Part shown: positions 50,781-61,800 of the stretch, one piece after another
Numbering within the stretch: position 1 is the first letter of the stretch
Layout of the letters: the number at the start of each line of letters is the position of its first letter
Origin: Hydractinia symbiolongicarpus
Lineage: Eukaryota; Cnidaria; Hydrozoa; Anthoathecata; Hydractiniidae
Length of the DNA stretch: 64,000 nucleotides
Assembly (NCBI RefSeq): GCF_029227915.1
Contig: NC_079879.1
Location: 13,082,001-13,146,000 of the forward strand
Direction: 5' to 3'
Made by a program: the position numbers and the translations under genes
Notes under the pieces: generated by a model
Seen by the model: only the letters and a program-made list of their open reading frames with translations
Told to the model about the DNA's origin: nothing
Databases searched by the model: none

Positions 50781-51423
50781 TTTCTTCTTCCAGCTTCCGA
50801 AAACGTACCGTACTCTGTACTCCTCTCAGCGCTAAATCTTATGCGACAAACTACTGTCCCACACAAAGTCGGGCCTTATACAAAGTCGGGCGAAAATATT
50901 TGTCTGGCTTTAGCCGCCAGACTTGGAAAGTTTTTGCCCTATGTGGTGCATGCATGAAAAGTTACAGTACTGATTGAAAAAAAGAGAGCACTTTTTAAGT
51001 GTTTTATTTGCAAGAAATAAAGAAATTATTTACGGCAAAATAAAATGAAACTTTTTACCATAAGTATAAGAAAACCACTATATTGCAAAAAAGTACCTTT
51101 TGTCAACTTTGTGCTATTAAACCAAATTAAGCCCAGTCAAAGAGGAAGTTTTTTATCACGTTCATGAAATTAATACGTTTAAGAATAATTTTTAAAAAAA
51201 CTAAAAAAAGACACTCGTATTAAACTAGCAGCCTTTGTTCGTAACGCTTTAGAGCCTATTAAAGATGCGTATTTACATAAAATCTCGACTTACTTTGAGC
51301 ATAGTGTTTTGCGTGATTTTTTTTAAAAAGCAATCAAAGGTACCGCAAATCCTGGCTAGCCAAAATCTGTTTCTACTTCCCTGCGCAATTTCTAAACTAG
51401 TGTCCAGGTATATTCCTCCGTAT
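50781..51423. other. kelch gene upstream region
   Basis: The promoter side of the kelch gene. Two ACAAAGTCGGGC motifs at about 50862 and 50880 echo the tandem repeat at 53752-54175. No other feature was recognised. Confidence 0.4.
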
Positions 51424-53435
51424 GGGTTGACAAAAGCTCAGAAAAAGAAGATCGAGGTTGGTCAATTTCTGTTCACATGTAGGTGTCTTCTGAAAGTTTC
51501 CCACTCGATCAATCAACTAACACGAGCACACACGAGAACAGAGAAAAGTTTGAAGAGTGGTTACCATCTAAGGAGGGGAAGCGTAATGGAGGCATCATGC
51601 AACAAGATATGCATGATGAAATTGTTGCATATTTGGAGGCTAAAAATAAAGGAAAGTTGACGGCTTCCTAACGAGAGATTTTAGATAGGGATCAAAAAAT
51701 TGAGAAGCGTGTAAAAAGACATAATTATAAATTGATGGATTATCCAACACTCGGGCTTCATAACGTTTTATGTATGCCAACAGGTAGTTTATATTTTTCC
51801 AATATTTCCATATATAATCTTAATGATGATGCAAAAACGCATGTATGGTGTTTAGTGAATTTATCAAAGCCTTTTCGGAAAGAATCTGTGAGAATATAAA
51901 GAAGGGAAAGGAATCACCAAAACGAAATTGAAGGGAATTGTTTCTTCATTTTAAACACTTTTTTTTGTCTAAAAATGTATGAAAATTTAAAACTACGCTA
52001 AAGAAAATTAATTATTAAATGTTTTGCTCTCTTGCAAAACTAAAATCTCGCGAAATTTAAACACCTTCAAGTTTAATTTGCATTTCCCAGTTATTTAAAC
52101 AGCTGAGTACTTCTTTGGTTTGGTTTACTTGCAAAGATAACACATCTCCCTGAAATAAAACATACAGAATAAACACATTAACTATATTTCTGTACTGTCT
52201 GTTCTCTAAACATGTTCATTCATTATCTTTTTTAGAATATAGTAACTCCGTAGTTTGTTTTGTTTCAAATAAAGCATGTAGAATAGACACATCAACTATA
52301 CTTCTGCATTTGCTGCTTTCTAAAAACGTCCATTCATTTATTTTTTTAAAATAGTAACTCTCCATTAAGGGCTTATAAGAGAGTTGCAATCGCATCTCAA
52401 TTGTTTAACATCATTGAAAAAGTGCATGTGCATGAGTTATGCCATTCTGGCCAATTGAAGACATGGAAAAAGGTACGGATACACGTTTTGCTTTTAGTGG
52501 TATTCTATAAAAGCTTTTGCAATTTCTTATTATTGCTTAAAATTGGTTAAATAAACATAAGAAAAACTGCGCTCATTTATTTATTACATTTATTACTGGT
52601 TCTGCTTGAGGATAATTTAGGAATGTAGGAATTCTAAAAAATGCGGAATATCGAGAGAGGTGTATAGCTATTATTATCTTCCTAGATAAACCAGATGTAC
52701 ACAAATGTACCTAGATCAGCGGTGATATACTTCATATCAATGTGTACCACTTGTGCGTTAAAAGGCGTTCAATTAAGAAAAGCACCTCTAAAGCTAATAA
52801 TATCGTCTGGTTTCCTACAAAGAGTATAATAATTGTAAAATTTTATAAACAAAAATAACTTTCCGTAAAAAAACAAAAATTTTTGTTTCGGCATTTAACA
52901 AACGACATGCATACCTTTTTACCTCGAGAAAAATTTATATTTTTTTTCAGATTGATCTAATAGACATGCAGATGAAGTCAGATGGGGAATTTAAATGGAT
53001 ATGTCACATCGTGGACCATTTTTCAAGATTTCACACTATTTAGCCCACAAACAACTAAATCTGCGAAGGAAACGGCTAAAAATTTCAAAGTTAAATTTCT
53101 TAGCGTTTTTAGTTTGCCAAATATTATGCAGTCAGACAACGGCTCTGAATTTGTGAACGACATCATTCGTGCAACAGTTATGTTATGGCCTGGAGAAACG
53201 AAATTCATTAATGGTAGTCCAGGTCATTCGCAATCACAAGAAACGGTGGAACAAGGCAATAACACAATGCAGCCAATGATCAGCGCCCGGGAAAATGACA
53301 CAGAAACATGCAACTGGCCTGATTGGCTGTGACAGATGCCTTATTTGGAACCATTACAAGTGTACTGGATTAGAAGAAAAACCTAGTGGTAATTGGATCT
53401 GTGATACCTGCGTGGCTAGTTTTGCAGGCATATAT
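51424..53435 (+). mobile_element. KRBA2-type integrase/PHD retrotransposon-derived relic
   Basis: Scattered plus-strand pieces match the KRBA2-like family of gypsy-derived integrase proteins. 51483-51760 has REKFEEWLPSKEG, HDEIVAYLEAKNKGKLTAS and YKLMDYPTLGLHNVL. 52375-52473 has RVAIASQLFNIIEKVHVHEL and CHSGQLKTWKK. 52952-53330 has the integrase core: IDLIDMQMKSDGEFKWICHI, VDHFSRFH, ETAKNFKVKFLSVF and IMQSDNGSEFVND, then SPGHSQSQETVEQGN (D,D..E-type residues visible). A PHD-finger-like segment follows at 53326-53420: CDRCLIWNHYKCTGLEEKPS, then CDTC. Pieces end and start at splice-like sites (donor 52474, acceptor 52951). Stops and frame changes indicate decay. Confidence 0.65.
52150..52375. 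repeat. imperfect tandem duplication, about 115 bp unit
   Basis: The stretch beginning TGAAATAAAACATACAGAAT near 52151 is repeated from about 52263 (TCAAATAAAGCATGTAGAAT) with conserved CATCAACTATA, TTCTAAA and CATTCATT blocks. It lies inside the integrase relic. Confidence 0.6.
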
Positions 53436-53751
53436 CATATGTATTTTTGTATGTATTATGTATATATCTCATATGTATCATATGCATTTTTTATTTCTGC
53501 TTTCGATTATTCTTCCTAAATTTCTATTTTTACGGAGAACGAAATATCTGACAAAGGGAATGAGTTAGAGACAAATTGGACTGATTTACTTAAAAGAACC
53601 CTTAAAGACGGAGTTCTCTCTACGATTGTGGAAAAATCAGCAGATTCGCAGCACAATATCCTGTTAAATCTGAAATCGGGCGGTGCTTTTCAGGTTGCTG
53701 CTAACATGTAGAAAATCAACCTACATTGTACAACCTACATTGTACAATCTT

Positions 53752-54175
53752 CAAAGTCGGTCAAAAAATCGTCAATATTAAAATTCCCTTCTTTGGGTGG
53801 CTTTTATTCCTGCCCAAAGTCGATCACAAATCGTCAATATTAAAATGCCCTACTTTGGGTGGCTTTTATTCCTACCCAAAATTAGTCAAAAATCGTCAAT
53901 ATTAAAATTCCCTACTTTGGGTAGTTTTCTTTCCTGCACAAAGTCGGTCAAAAATCGTCAATATTATAATGCCCCTCTTTGGGTGGCTATTCCTGCACAA
54001 AGTCGGTCAAAATCGTCAATATTAAAATGTCCTATTTTGGGTGGCTTTTATTCCTGCCCAAAGTCGGTCAAACATTGTCAATATTTAGATGCCTACTTTG
54101 TGTGGTTTTTTCTGCCCAAAGTTAGTCAAAAATCGTCAATATTACAATGCCACTCTATTCTGGGCATGCTTTTGC
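53752..54175. repeat. tandem repeat, seven units of about 60 bp
   Basis: Each unit has the pattern AAAGTCGGTCAAAAATCGTC, AATATTAAAATGCCCTA, then CTTTGGGTGGCTTTTATTCC and TGCCC. Units vary from about 57 to 62 bp, so reading frame is not kept and the spanning open frame is not a gene. A more diverged relative occurs at about 54345-54410. Related AAAGTCGGGC motifs are near 50865. Confidence 0.9.
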
Positions 54176-54952
54176 TGAAATATAGTTGTAGATTAAAAGT
54201 TTAAATTTTGGTTAAATATGTGTTCATAAGAGCAAATTTTCGTTAAATTCAGGCATAAAAATAGTAAAGTAGTTTAATAAAGTTAGTTTAAGACGAAAGG
54301 AATGCAGTTTCAACTGATAAAAGAATGTGTTTTACTTTGCACAGTTTTGCCCTACTTGGGTTATGATTTGAAAATGCCCGACTTTGGGCAGCTTTGTACT
54401 TTGAGTGGAACACTACCACCGTTTCCTTACTGAAGGTAAATTTTGTGGCAGATTATATTTTGTCGTGCAGCCAATACGAAATAGCTATATGAAATTTAAT
54501 CATAATGGCAGCAGGGTTGCGTGAGCAAAGCGGGAAAGACAATTGTAATTCCCCACTCTACTTAAAAGTTCTATCCCCAACCGTTAACTTAACGCATGTT
54601 TTTAGTGTAAGGTTCAGCTAATGCGCCCTTGATATATATATTTCCTTTTTATATTTCAATCAAGGTGGTGAAAAACAAACTTTATGGAATTCTATAGCTA
54701 CGAAACAGGGTGGCAAATGGCATCCCACTCTGCATGCACTACTGATTATCTTTGACTTTGTCATGTTGTTGGTCACCTTGCTGTTGATTTAGCTACAACC
54801 CTGGAAATAATAACTGGGAAATTGTCCGTTTTTAAACTTTTAAACTCTTAACTGGAAAGATCATCTGTGCTATAAAAATCTTTAGGTCATGAACTTTTAT
54901 GCGTAAAGTCTTTGAGACAAGATGATCGTCATCTAAACAACGGTTTTTAAAG
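54176..54952. other. intergenic, diverged repeat copy
   Basis: Contains a diverged unit of the preceding repeat (about 54345-54410, GCCCGACTTTGGGCAGCTTT). Nothing else was recognised. Confidence 0.45.
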
Positions 54953-56157
54953 CTCCCGAGAAAAATCAAGTTGACCTAAATCGATTCATAACATCTTCAG
55001 AAAAAACAATTTAACGTTTATTTTATTAAAATCACTACAGTATTCAAGAAACAATGACAATGTTTACCTCATGTTTTTAAGCCTTCACCTCACTTGTTCG
55101 CCATTTTGCAAGTGAGCATTTAAGAGTATAATTATGCGCCTGACGTCACTAGTTAGAAGCTCACATTCGGACCCGGGGATGAGAGGCGAAACTTTGTGGA
55201 TGTGATGTGATGTGATTTGTAAAAAAAGTTCCACGCGTTGATAAATAAGGACAAATCCTTTTTTTAAATAGGAATATGGCTTCTTGCCCACTTACCTAGT
55301 TGTCTTAACCACCAAAAGAAACAAGGTGTATTTTTTTTCAACTTTCCCAAAGATCCAAAACAACTATATGGGTCAAACTGATCAAGAGAGAGGATACGCT
55401 TCCAAAGAATTTTAAGATCTGTGAAGCTCATTTTACTTCCGAGTTCTTTGACTTTAGAACTGAGTTTGAAAGAAAAAAAACAAAAAGAAGAAGGTTAAAA
55501 GTTTTTTTCATTTTTATTGTCATTCATCGAACTCATGAGCTATTATCTAATTCGAATATGTTTACATATCAAAACTCAATGATCAAATTAAAAATATTTG
55601 TGGATTCTAACTCGCAATAGCAACGACACTCCGCTTCGCTTGTCATTATCTTTCACTTTCCACACTTGCACCACGTGCTTACAGCAACAACAACACATGA
55701 AGCGACTTCTTCTTGAATAGTATCCTCATCACAGCTCTCCCAACTGAAATCCGAGTCAGTGCTTGGTCTAGTATTTCGCCTGCTCTAATTGAAATTCTAC
55801 AACATTTTCCCTGTCGCTCTTTTTTTTCTTTTTTTGCGTCACAGCTTCTCGGTATTGCAATCGAATGATGATTTCTCAATCGAAGTTAGTATTCATTTTC
55901 AAAGTGTCCTGATATTTTCACGATAATTTCAATGGGAAGATGATTTACGATCTTCTAACAGGTGACGTCAGAGCACTCAAGGTGAAGAAATTTATAAAAC
56001 AACATTGCGGATGTTTTACCTCATGTCGGAGGTGAATTTTTGAATCTTTGAATAGGCATTATTAACTTATAAGTGCGAATTAAGGAAAATAAACTTTATA
56101 TTCGTAAATTACGTATGAATATGAGCCAATTTAGGTCAACTTAATTTTTCTCGGGAG
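54953..56157 (+). mobile_element. P-element-like transposon relic with 29-bp TIRs and THAP fragment
   Basis: The left end 54953-54981 (CTCCCGAGAAAAATCAAGTT...) and the inverted right end 56129-56157 match at 28 of 29 positions. Inside, a second inverted pair of 20 bp lies at 55140-55159 (CTGACGTCACTAGTTAGAAG) and 55952-55971 (CTTCTAACAGGTGACGTCAG) with two mismatches. A THAP-type zinc-finger fragment is encoded at about 55298-55480 in two frames: SCLNHQKKQGVFFFNFPKDP, then LIKREDTLPKNFKICEAHF. THAP DNA-binding domains plus paired terminal and subterminal inverted repeats are hallmarks of P-type transposons. The catalytic domain is absent, so it is an internally deleted copy. Confidence 0.7.
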
Positions 56158-56645
56158 GTAAGCTTTAAAGGGATTGTTGCAAGTATCATAAATTCAAAAA
56201 CATTAACTTTAAACTTAGCTATATATACAATGTGTAAAACGCGTAATGTGGCATCATTTTATTTATGTGTTATCCCTCACTGTTGTACACAGTGCTCGCT
56301 CTGCGGCTGGCAGACTGCAAAAGTTCTACTTTGACAGGGGTGTATGTCGAATGTGCATATATATCTACAAAAATACGCAAGGTTTAATATATATACATTT
56401 TTAAACTTTGGGAATCGTTTATCCATGGTCAAATTATATCAGGGTTCGAATTAGAAAAGTAAAGTCGCTTCACAAAAATTTTGGCACTTAGCTAACGAAG
56501 TAAACCAATGTTGAAGTCAAGTGGGGGACATTTTAACTTGTGAACCCCAAATTCAAGAACTGAGCATCTGAGCTAGCAACTCCAGAAAGGCAAAAATCGG
56601 AAATTTTTTTGCATAATACACTCAATCACATGGCCGTGTTTTTCC
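56158..56645. other. intergenic, nothing recognised
   Basis: AT-rich spacer between two inverted-repeat elements. An outer TTTAAAGCT block beside each P-like end may extend that element by a few bases. Confidence 0.4.
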
Positions 56646-57301
56646 TGCGCGCGCATCAAAATGCTATCCAAAAAAGATGCGTGCACAGAAATGGAGGTAA
56701 CAAAACATTAGTGCAGAAAAACTCAAGGCTAGTAAAGCAAAAAAAAAAAGGAAAAAGATCGACTAACTGCTGTATTATAGGATTCATGAAGAGCCTAGTT
56801 ACTAAAATGGAAAAATGAAAAGAGATGAATGCTCAATTCACAAGGTTTATGTCATCATTCGTGCTCGTGCAAAGAACCATTCTTTAATGCACATGTTATG
56901 GTTCAAATTATAGTTAAACGATCGCTTTATCAAAGCATAGATTAGATGTCTACTTTGCGTAATCCCTTTCTGAAAATTACTTTGCTAAACAAGCATAAAA
57001 GTGACAACAAAGATTGCGCATAGATGCTGTGCTCGGAGCAGTACGCAAAAGTAGTCAGGCTTTGAATGCATGTTTTATTTGTGTGAATGTTAAAATAAAA
57101 TTGGTTAATGGTTAAAACATAAAGTAAAAACATATCTATACTATAGTGAGTAAATGTGGAAATCTGAATTTCCACCACATTTTTATTGTGGATTTGGTTT
57201 GTTTTGAACGTTTTCCTCTGTGTTTGCTTGGTTTGTTTACATTTTTACCTCCATTTCTGTGAACGCATTGGCCATTACGTAATCACTTAGATGCGCGCGC
57301 A
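56646..57301. mobile_element. inverted-repeat element, 656 bp (TGCGCGCGCATC ends)
   Basis: The left end TGCGCGCGCATC (56646-56657) is the exact inverse of GATGCGCGCGCA (57290-57301). Further in, CACAGAAATGGAGGTAA (56684-56700) is inverted at 57246-57262 (TTACCTCCATTTCTGTG). The arms are thus about 55 bp with diverged middle parts. No transposase is visible; likely a MITE of unknown superfamily. Confidence 0.65.
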
Positions 57302-57569
57302 AGTAAATATAAGGACTGTGATTCCATGTATTGTTACGAAAGGTTATTTTCATACTATATATCCATATTTTTTCTGTTATAACACACTTGTCACAATTTT
57401 ATCGCTAAAATACTATTATCTTTCACCCAAAATATCCAGCCTCACAATTCCTCTTTAAAATAAAATTCATGAATAATTAATTAGTTCAGCAGAATATGGC
57501 TTAAGTCTACGCACTTGTGAAACTGTACAGAAAGAAATGATGTAATTATTAAAGAGAAACGTTAATAAC

Positions 57570-57982
57570 AACAAAGATGGCACATTAAGTAGAAATTTAG
57601 GACTATCTTCATTATGCTACACTGCATGAGCTTTAACTTTCGATAGCATTTTCATTTTACTTTAAATATTTTCAGACATGCTTGGTGAATCATGCAGCCA
57701 TGATGCGGTGTGCAGAAAATTTTTTATTCGGAATATTTTTCCTTTAACAGCGTTCAATGCTACAGGGGATGCTAACAAAGAAACTTTTGAAAAAACAAAA
57801 GGCTATTGTTAAAAAAATATGAATGAACAATAAAAGAAGCCAATTTTTTTCTTGTTTTTGATACATTTTTAAAAAAAAATTCTGCTGACTCAGCAATTTG
57901 GGTGTTAAGTTAAAATCATTATGTATTAAGGCCTATATTTTTAAGAAAAAGTAAAAAAGTGGTATAAATAAAACACTGAGTA
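57570..57982. repeat. dispersed repeat family A, copy 2
   Basis: Second, same-orientation copy of the sequence at 4478-4950. Shared blocks are GAAATTTAGGACTATCTTCA, GAGCTTTAACTT, GAATCATGCAGCCATGA, GGATGCTA, AAAATATGAATGAA, TGACTCAGCAATTTGG and ATAAAACAC. The 53-kb separation and moderate divergence point to an interspersed element. Confidence 0.6.
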
Positions 57983-58815
57983 AATAATTCAGCTATTTGG
58001 ACAGCCATAAAAGGGTTATTACCACCTTAACTTTCTTGTCCCTAATAGCCGAATGTTGCAAAAATGAAATAAATTCAATTTTAAAGTACGCTGTAAGAAA
58101 ATTTCAAAATGTAATTATTGTTTCAGAGGTTCTTAACCAGTTTTGTGAACATTAAAACGCAAGTTTATTATACAGTATACTGAGTAAAGTTGTTTTCACA
58201 AAAAATATGTTTGTTTCTAACATGAGACTTTTAGTAAAATGCTGTTTTTTATTTTCTTTGTTTCGATGTGATAAAAACAAAGTTTAAGAAAAACAAGGTT
58301 TGTTTAAAAAATATGCAATGAGAGGAATTTCAATCAATGCGACACCAGCTGGTCATTGATATCGTTCAGAAGAGAATGCTGATTGCAAGTGTGTTTCTTC
58401 TCCCAGCATAAAATAATCAAGCAAAACATGAGAATTAAATGGAAACACAAATAAAAGGAATGCTTAATTTTTAATATTGCAAAAAAAGACAACTAAGTGA
58501 TGCAAAAATATTCAATTGCGATTTTATCATTTTATTTGCAAAGTGATTCGCAAAAATAACATTGCACTGCTAATTTGGACCCTGTATATTAGTTTATTTA
58601 TTTAAATTACCTACGTAAATTTAAAATTTTGACTTTAATAAGGAAAATAAATGAATGAATGAATGAATAAGGGTAAAGGACTCTTGGCAGGCTTGCTGAG
58701 GCTGAGGATTGAGCCACTCAATCAAATCTTTGTTCTAAGTTGTCTGGCTATATTTTATGTCTAGAATGACTTGTATTGTTTATATCACTTTTTTGTTTAT
58801 ATAGACCTAACAAAA
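57983..58815. other. intergenic / PPIL4 upstream region
   Basis: No gene recognised. Four GAAT units at about 58650-58668 form a very small simple repeat. The PPIL4 promoter should lie here, but no start site can be assigned. Confidence 0.45.
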
Positions 58816-61800
58816 ATGTCTGTTTTAATTGAAACAACAATTGGTGATTTGGTATTTGATCTTTACACTGACAAAAGACCACGATGTAAGATTCTATTAT
58901 TGCAGTGCCGTAAAGACTTGATTAAGTGCAACCCCCATCATCATTCATAATCATTCTCGGCTTAACGTCCGTTTTCAATGCTAGCATGGGTTGGACGGGG
59001 TATATTAATGACCCTCTTCCAAAGCAATCGAATTAACTGCAAAATAAAAAATATTTAATAACCCCCTCTCAAATCCCCCCCTTTCTACGATCAAAGGGAG
59101 CGTTTATTCAAATTTGGAATAAATCGAGTATTATAAGTTATCTATTACATTTATATGTATATACCAAGGAAACGTTTTTACATTGTTTTCTATTATTTCT
59201 ATTTCTTTAATATTAAGAAATTCTTTTTTCTCTTTGAGTTTAAACAAATCTTTTATCGTCTGTTGTAGCAGTATATCTGTATGTCTGTAGTACATGAAGA
59301 TTCCGAGGGAAATAAGAGAATAGATAAACAATTTTGTATAATCTTGAAGGAGATGTATACATCCTCCGGTCAGAATTACAAAAGTATTTTAAAAATGCCC
59401 TCGCCTCGTGAATAAGCCCCTTGACTCCAGAAATATAAAATAAGTGCTGGGGCACTTAATTAAGTCTTTACGGTAATCAATCTTAACAATTTCATGTCTC
59501 CTACGAATGTAAAATCATAATTGAATTGGAAATAATTATATAAGATTTTTATTTTTTTATTTGCAGATTTGACATCAAAGATCTGATTCTAGATTTACCT
59601 TGGAATTTACTTATTCTAGAAGTTCCCATAATTTAAAAAAGTTGTTTTTGAATGTATGATGTATGATTTTAAAACTTCTATTTTAGCTTGTCTAAACTTC
59701 CTGAAGTTGTGTAAAATCAAGTACTACAACTTTTGTTTGTTCCACTCAATAAGAGTAAGTATGAATGCTCAAATTTTTATGTTTTGCAAATGTAGAAATA
59801 TTTAAAAATGTTATGTATATTATTTGTTTAGCGTAATTTTATTGCTCAAAGTGGAGACCCTACGGGTTCTGGCAGAGGTGGTGAATCTGTTTTTTCGTAT
59901 GTATTTATTATAATAATCTTTTGTTTATTGCTGTTCAGCCCTCGCAATTTAGCAAAAAGCACCTCAGTAAGAAATTGTTGACTTAAATTAAAATTTCCTT
60001 GGATTCACTTTGGTAAATCGCGAGGGCTGATTATTGTTGTTAGCAAAGTCAAACTCACTTCAAGTGGTTTGGTCAAAGTGACTGAAGTGAAATCTCAAAC
60101 CAATGCAAAATGTAAACACTTTGACTGGATCAGTCTTGAAAGTAACAAACACAAGATTCGACCCTTTACTGGCCACACTAGAAATTAAATTATACCTGAA
60201 GTGAAATTTTATGTAAGCAATCACATTTTTTACTTCACTGTGTAATTTTACTCTGGCCTCATGTAAACAGCTTCCCAAACAAAAGGGAGGAATTTTTGTG
60301 GACAAATATTTAGGTGCATTTTGTTTATTAAAAATGTATACTTTACAGCTGGGTTATTTTTTTAGACATGTTTATGGTGATCAAGCTAAATACTTTGATT
60401 TGGAATTGAAACCTCGCATCAAGCATCGCACAAAGGGAACAATTTCTTTTGTCAACAATGGCAATGACATGCATGGGTCACAGGTACAGTTCACTTACTG
60501 GACTATGCAAAAACATGGGTAAAAATGATAAATATGTAACGAGGAGCAGCAGTTAAAAATATTAGCATAAATCCAATTAAATTGCACTGTTTTTTTTAAA
60601 TACCTTAAGTTTATTATTCACAAATCTTATCAATATTTGTCTCTTTGTGCAAACATTTTCGCAAAAACTTGTATTTCATAAAAATAATGGTCAGCCCCTG
60701 TGATCTGATCAAGTTCAATAAATAGGCCTGAAATAAATTAAAATTACATTCGTGAAAATAATACTTTGCAAAAACATTATAAAGGTTCATTTAGGGAAAA
60801 ATCTTTTTGCGAAAAGCGTATTTTTTCAACTTAATTCATCCAAAATTTTTAAGCCTAAATAATTTGGATGGGTCAATAAATAAACCATCATAAAACAAAG
60901 GGAAACTAAAACATTAAGATTGTCATATTTCAAAAACATTCCTGTTGCACAACAGTGAAAGAGATAAGATGTTTTCACATGATATATTTCTAAGAATAAT
61001 GTCAAGTTAATGAAAAATCTGTGATCTTTAAGCAAACTATTAGCAGTTAGAATAAACACTAAACATATTAAAAAATTCTTTTTAGTTTTTTATTACACTG
61101 GGAGAAGGTCTAGACTTTTTGGATGGAAAGCATACAGTCTTTGGTCAATTGGCAGAAGGATTTGATACCCTGGAGAAATTAAACGAGACGATATGCGATG
61201 ATGCTCATAAACCATACCAAGATGTCAGGTATATTTTTTGTCTGGATCTTCACTGCACTGTTCATTATTTTTTGTCAGTATTACGAATACACTGTCTGTA
61301 ATTTTTTGCTATTGAACAGTTATTAATTCTTTACCTTATATTAAAAGTATTTAATGTTGAATTTAGAATTAGTCATACTATCATACTGGATGACCCATTT
61401 GATGATCCCAAGGGACTGAGCATTCCCGACAGATCACCTGAACCAACAAAAGAACAGCTCGAAGTATATCACATCTAAGACATTTATAATTTATTTAGGC
61501 ATTGATGGCCAGATTGTGGCTGACCTTTAACTCTGAAATATACTGTTCTAACTATTTGGTTTTTTAAGCGATAATTTTTAATTTTCTATTCATACTTGAT
61601 CAGAGCGGGCGTATTGGAGCTGACGAAGATGTAGATGACAAAGGAAGATCAAAAGACGAAATACAGAAAGAGTTAGAAGACAAAGAACTTAAGATCGGAA
61701 CAAAAATTTTAGAAACTGTACGTATTCACTGTTTACTTTCACGTCTTCTCAAAAGATTGAAATTCATACATTTTGAATGTAAGAAAATAATACCCGTATA

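Noticed and set aside
53797-54204. 135-codon open frame across the 53.8-54.2 kb tandem repeat
   Set aside because: Unit lengths are not multiples of three, so the frame shifts between units and the encoded sequence is not conserved.
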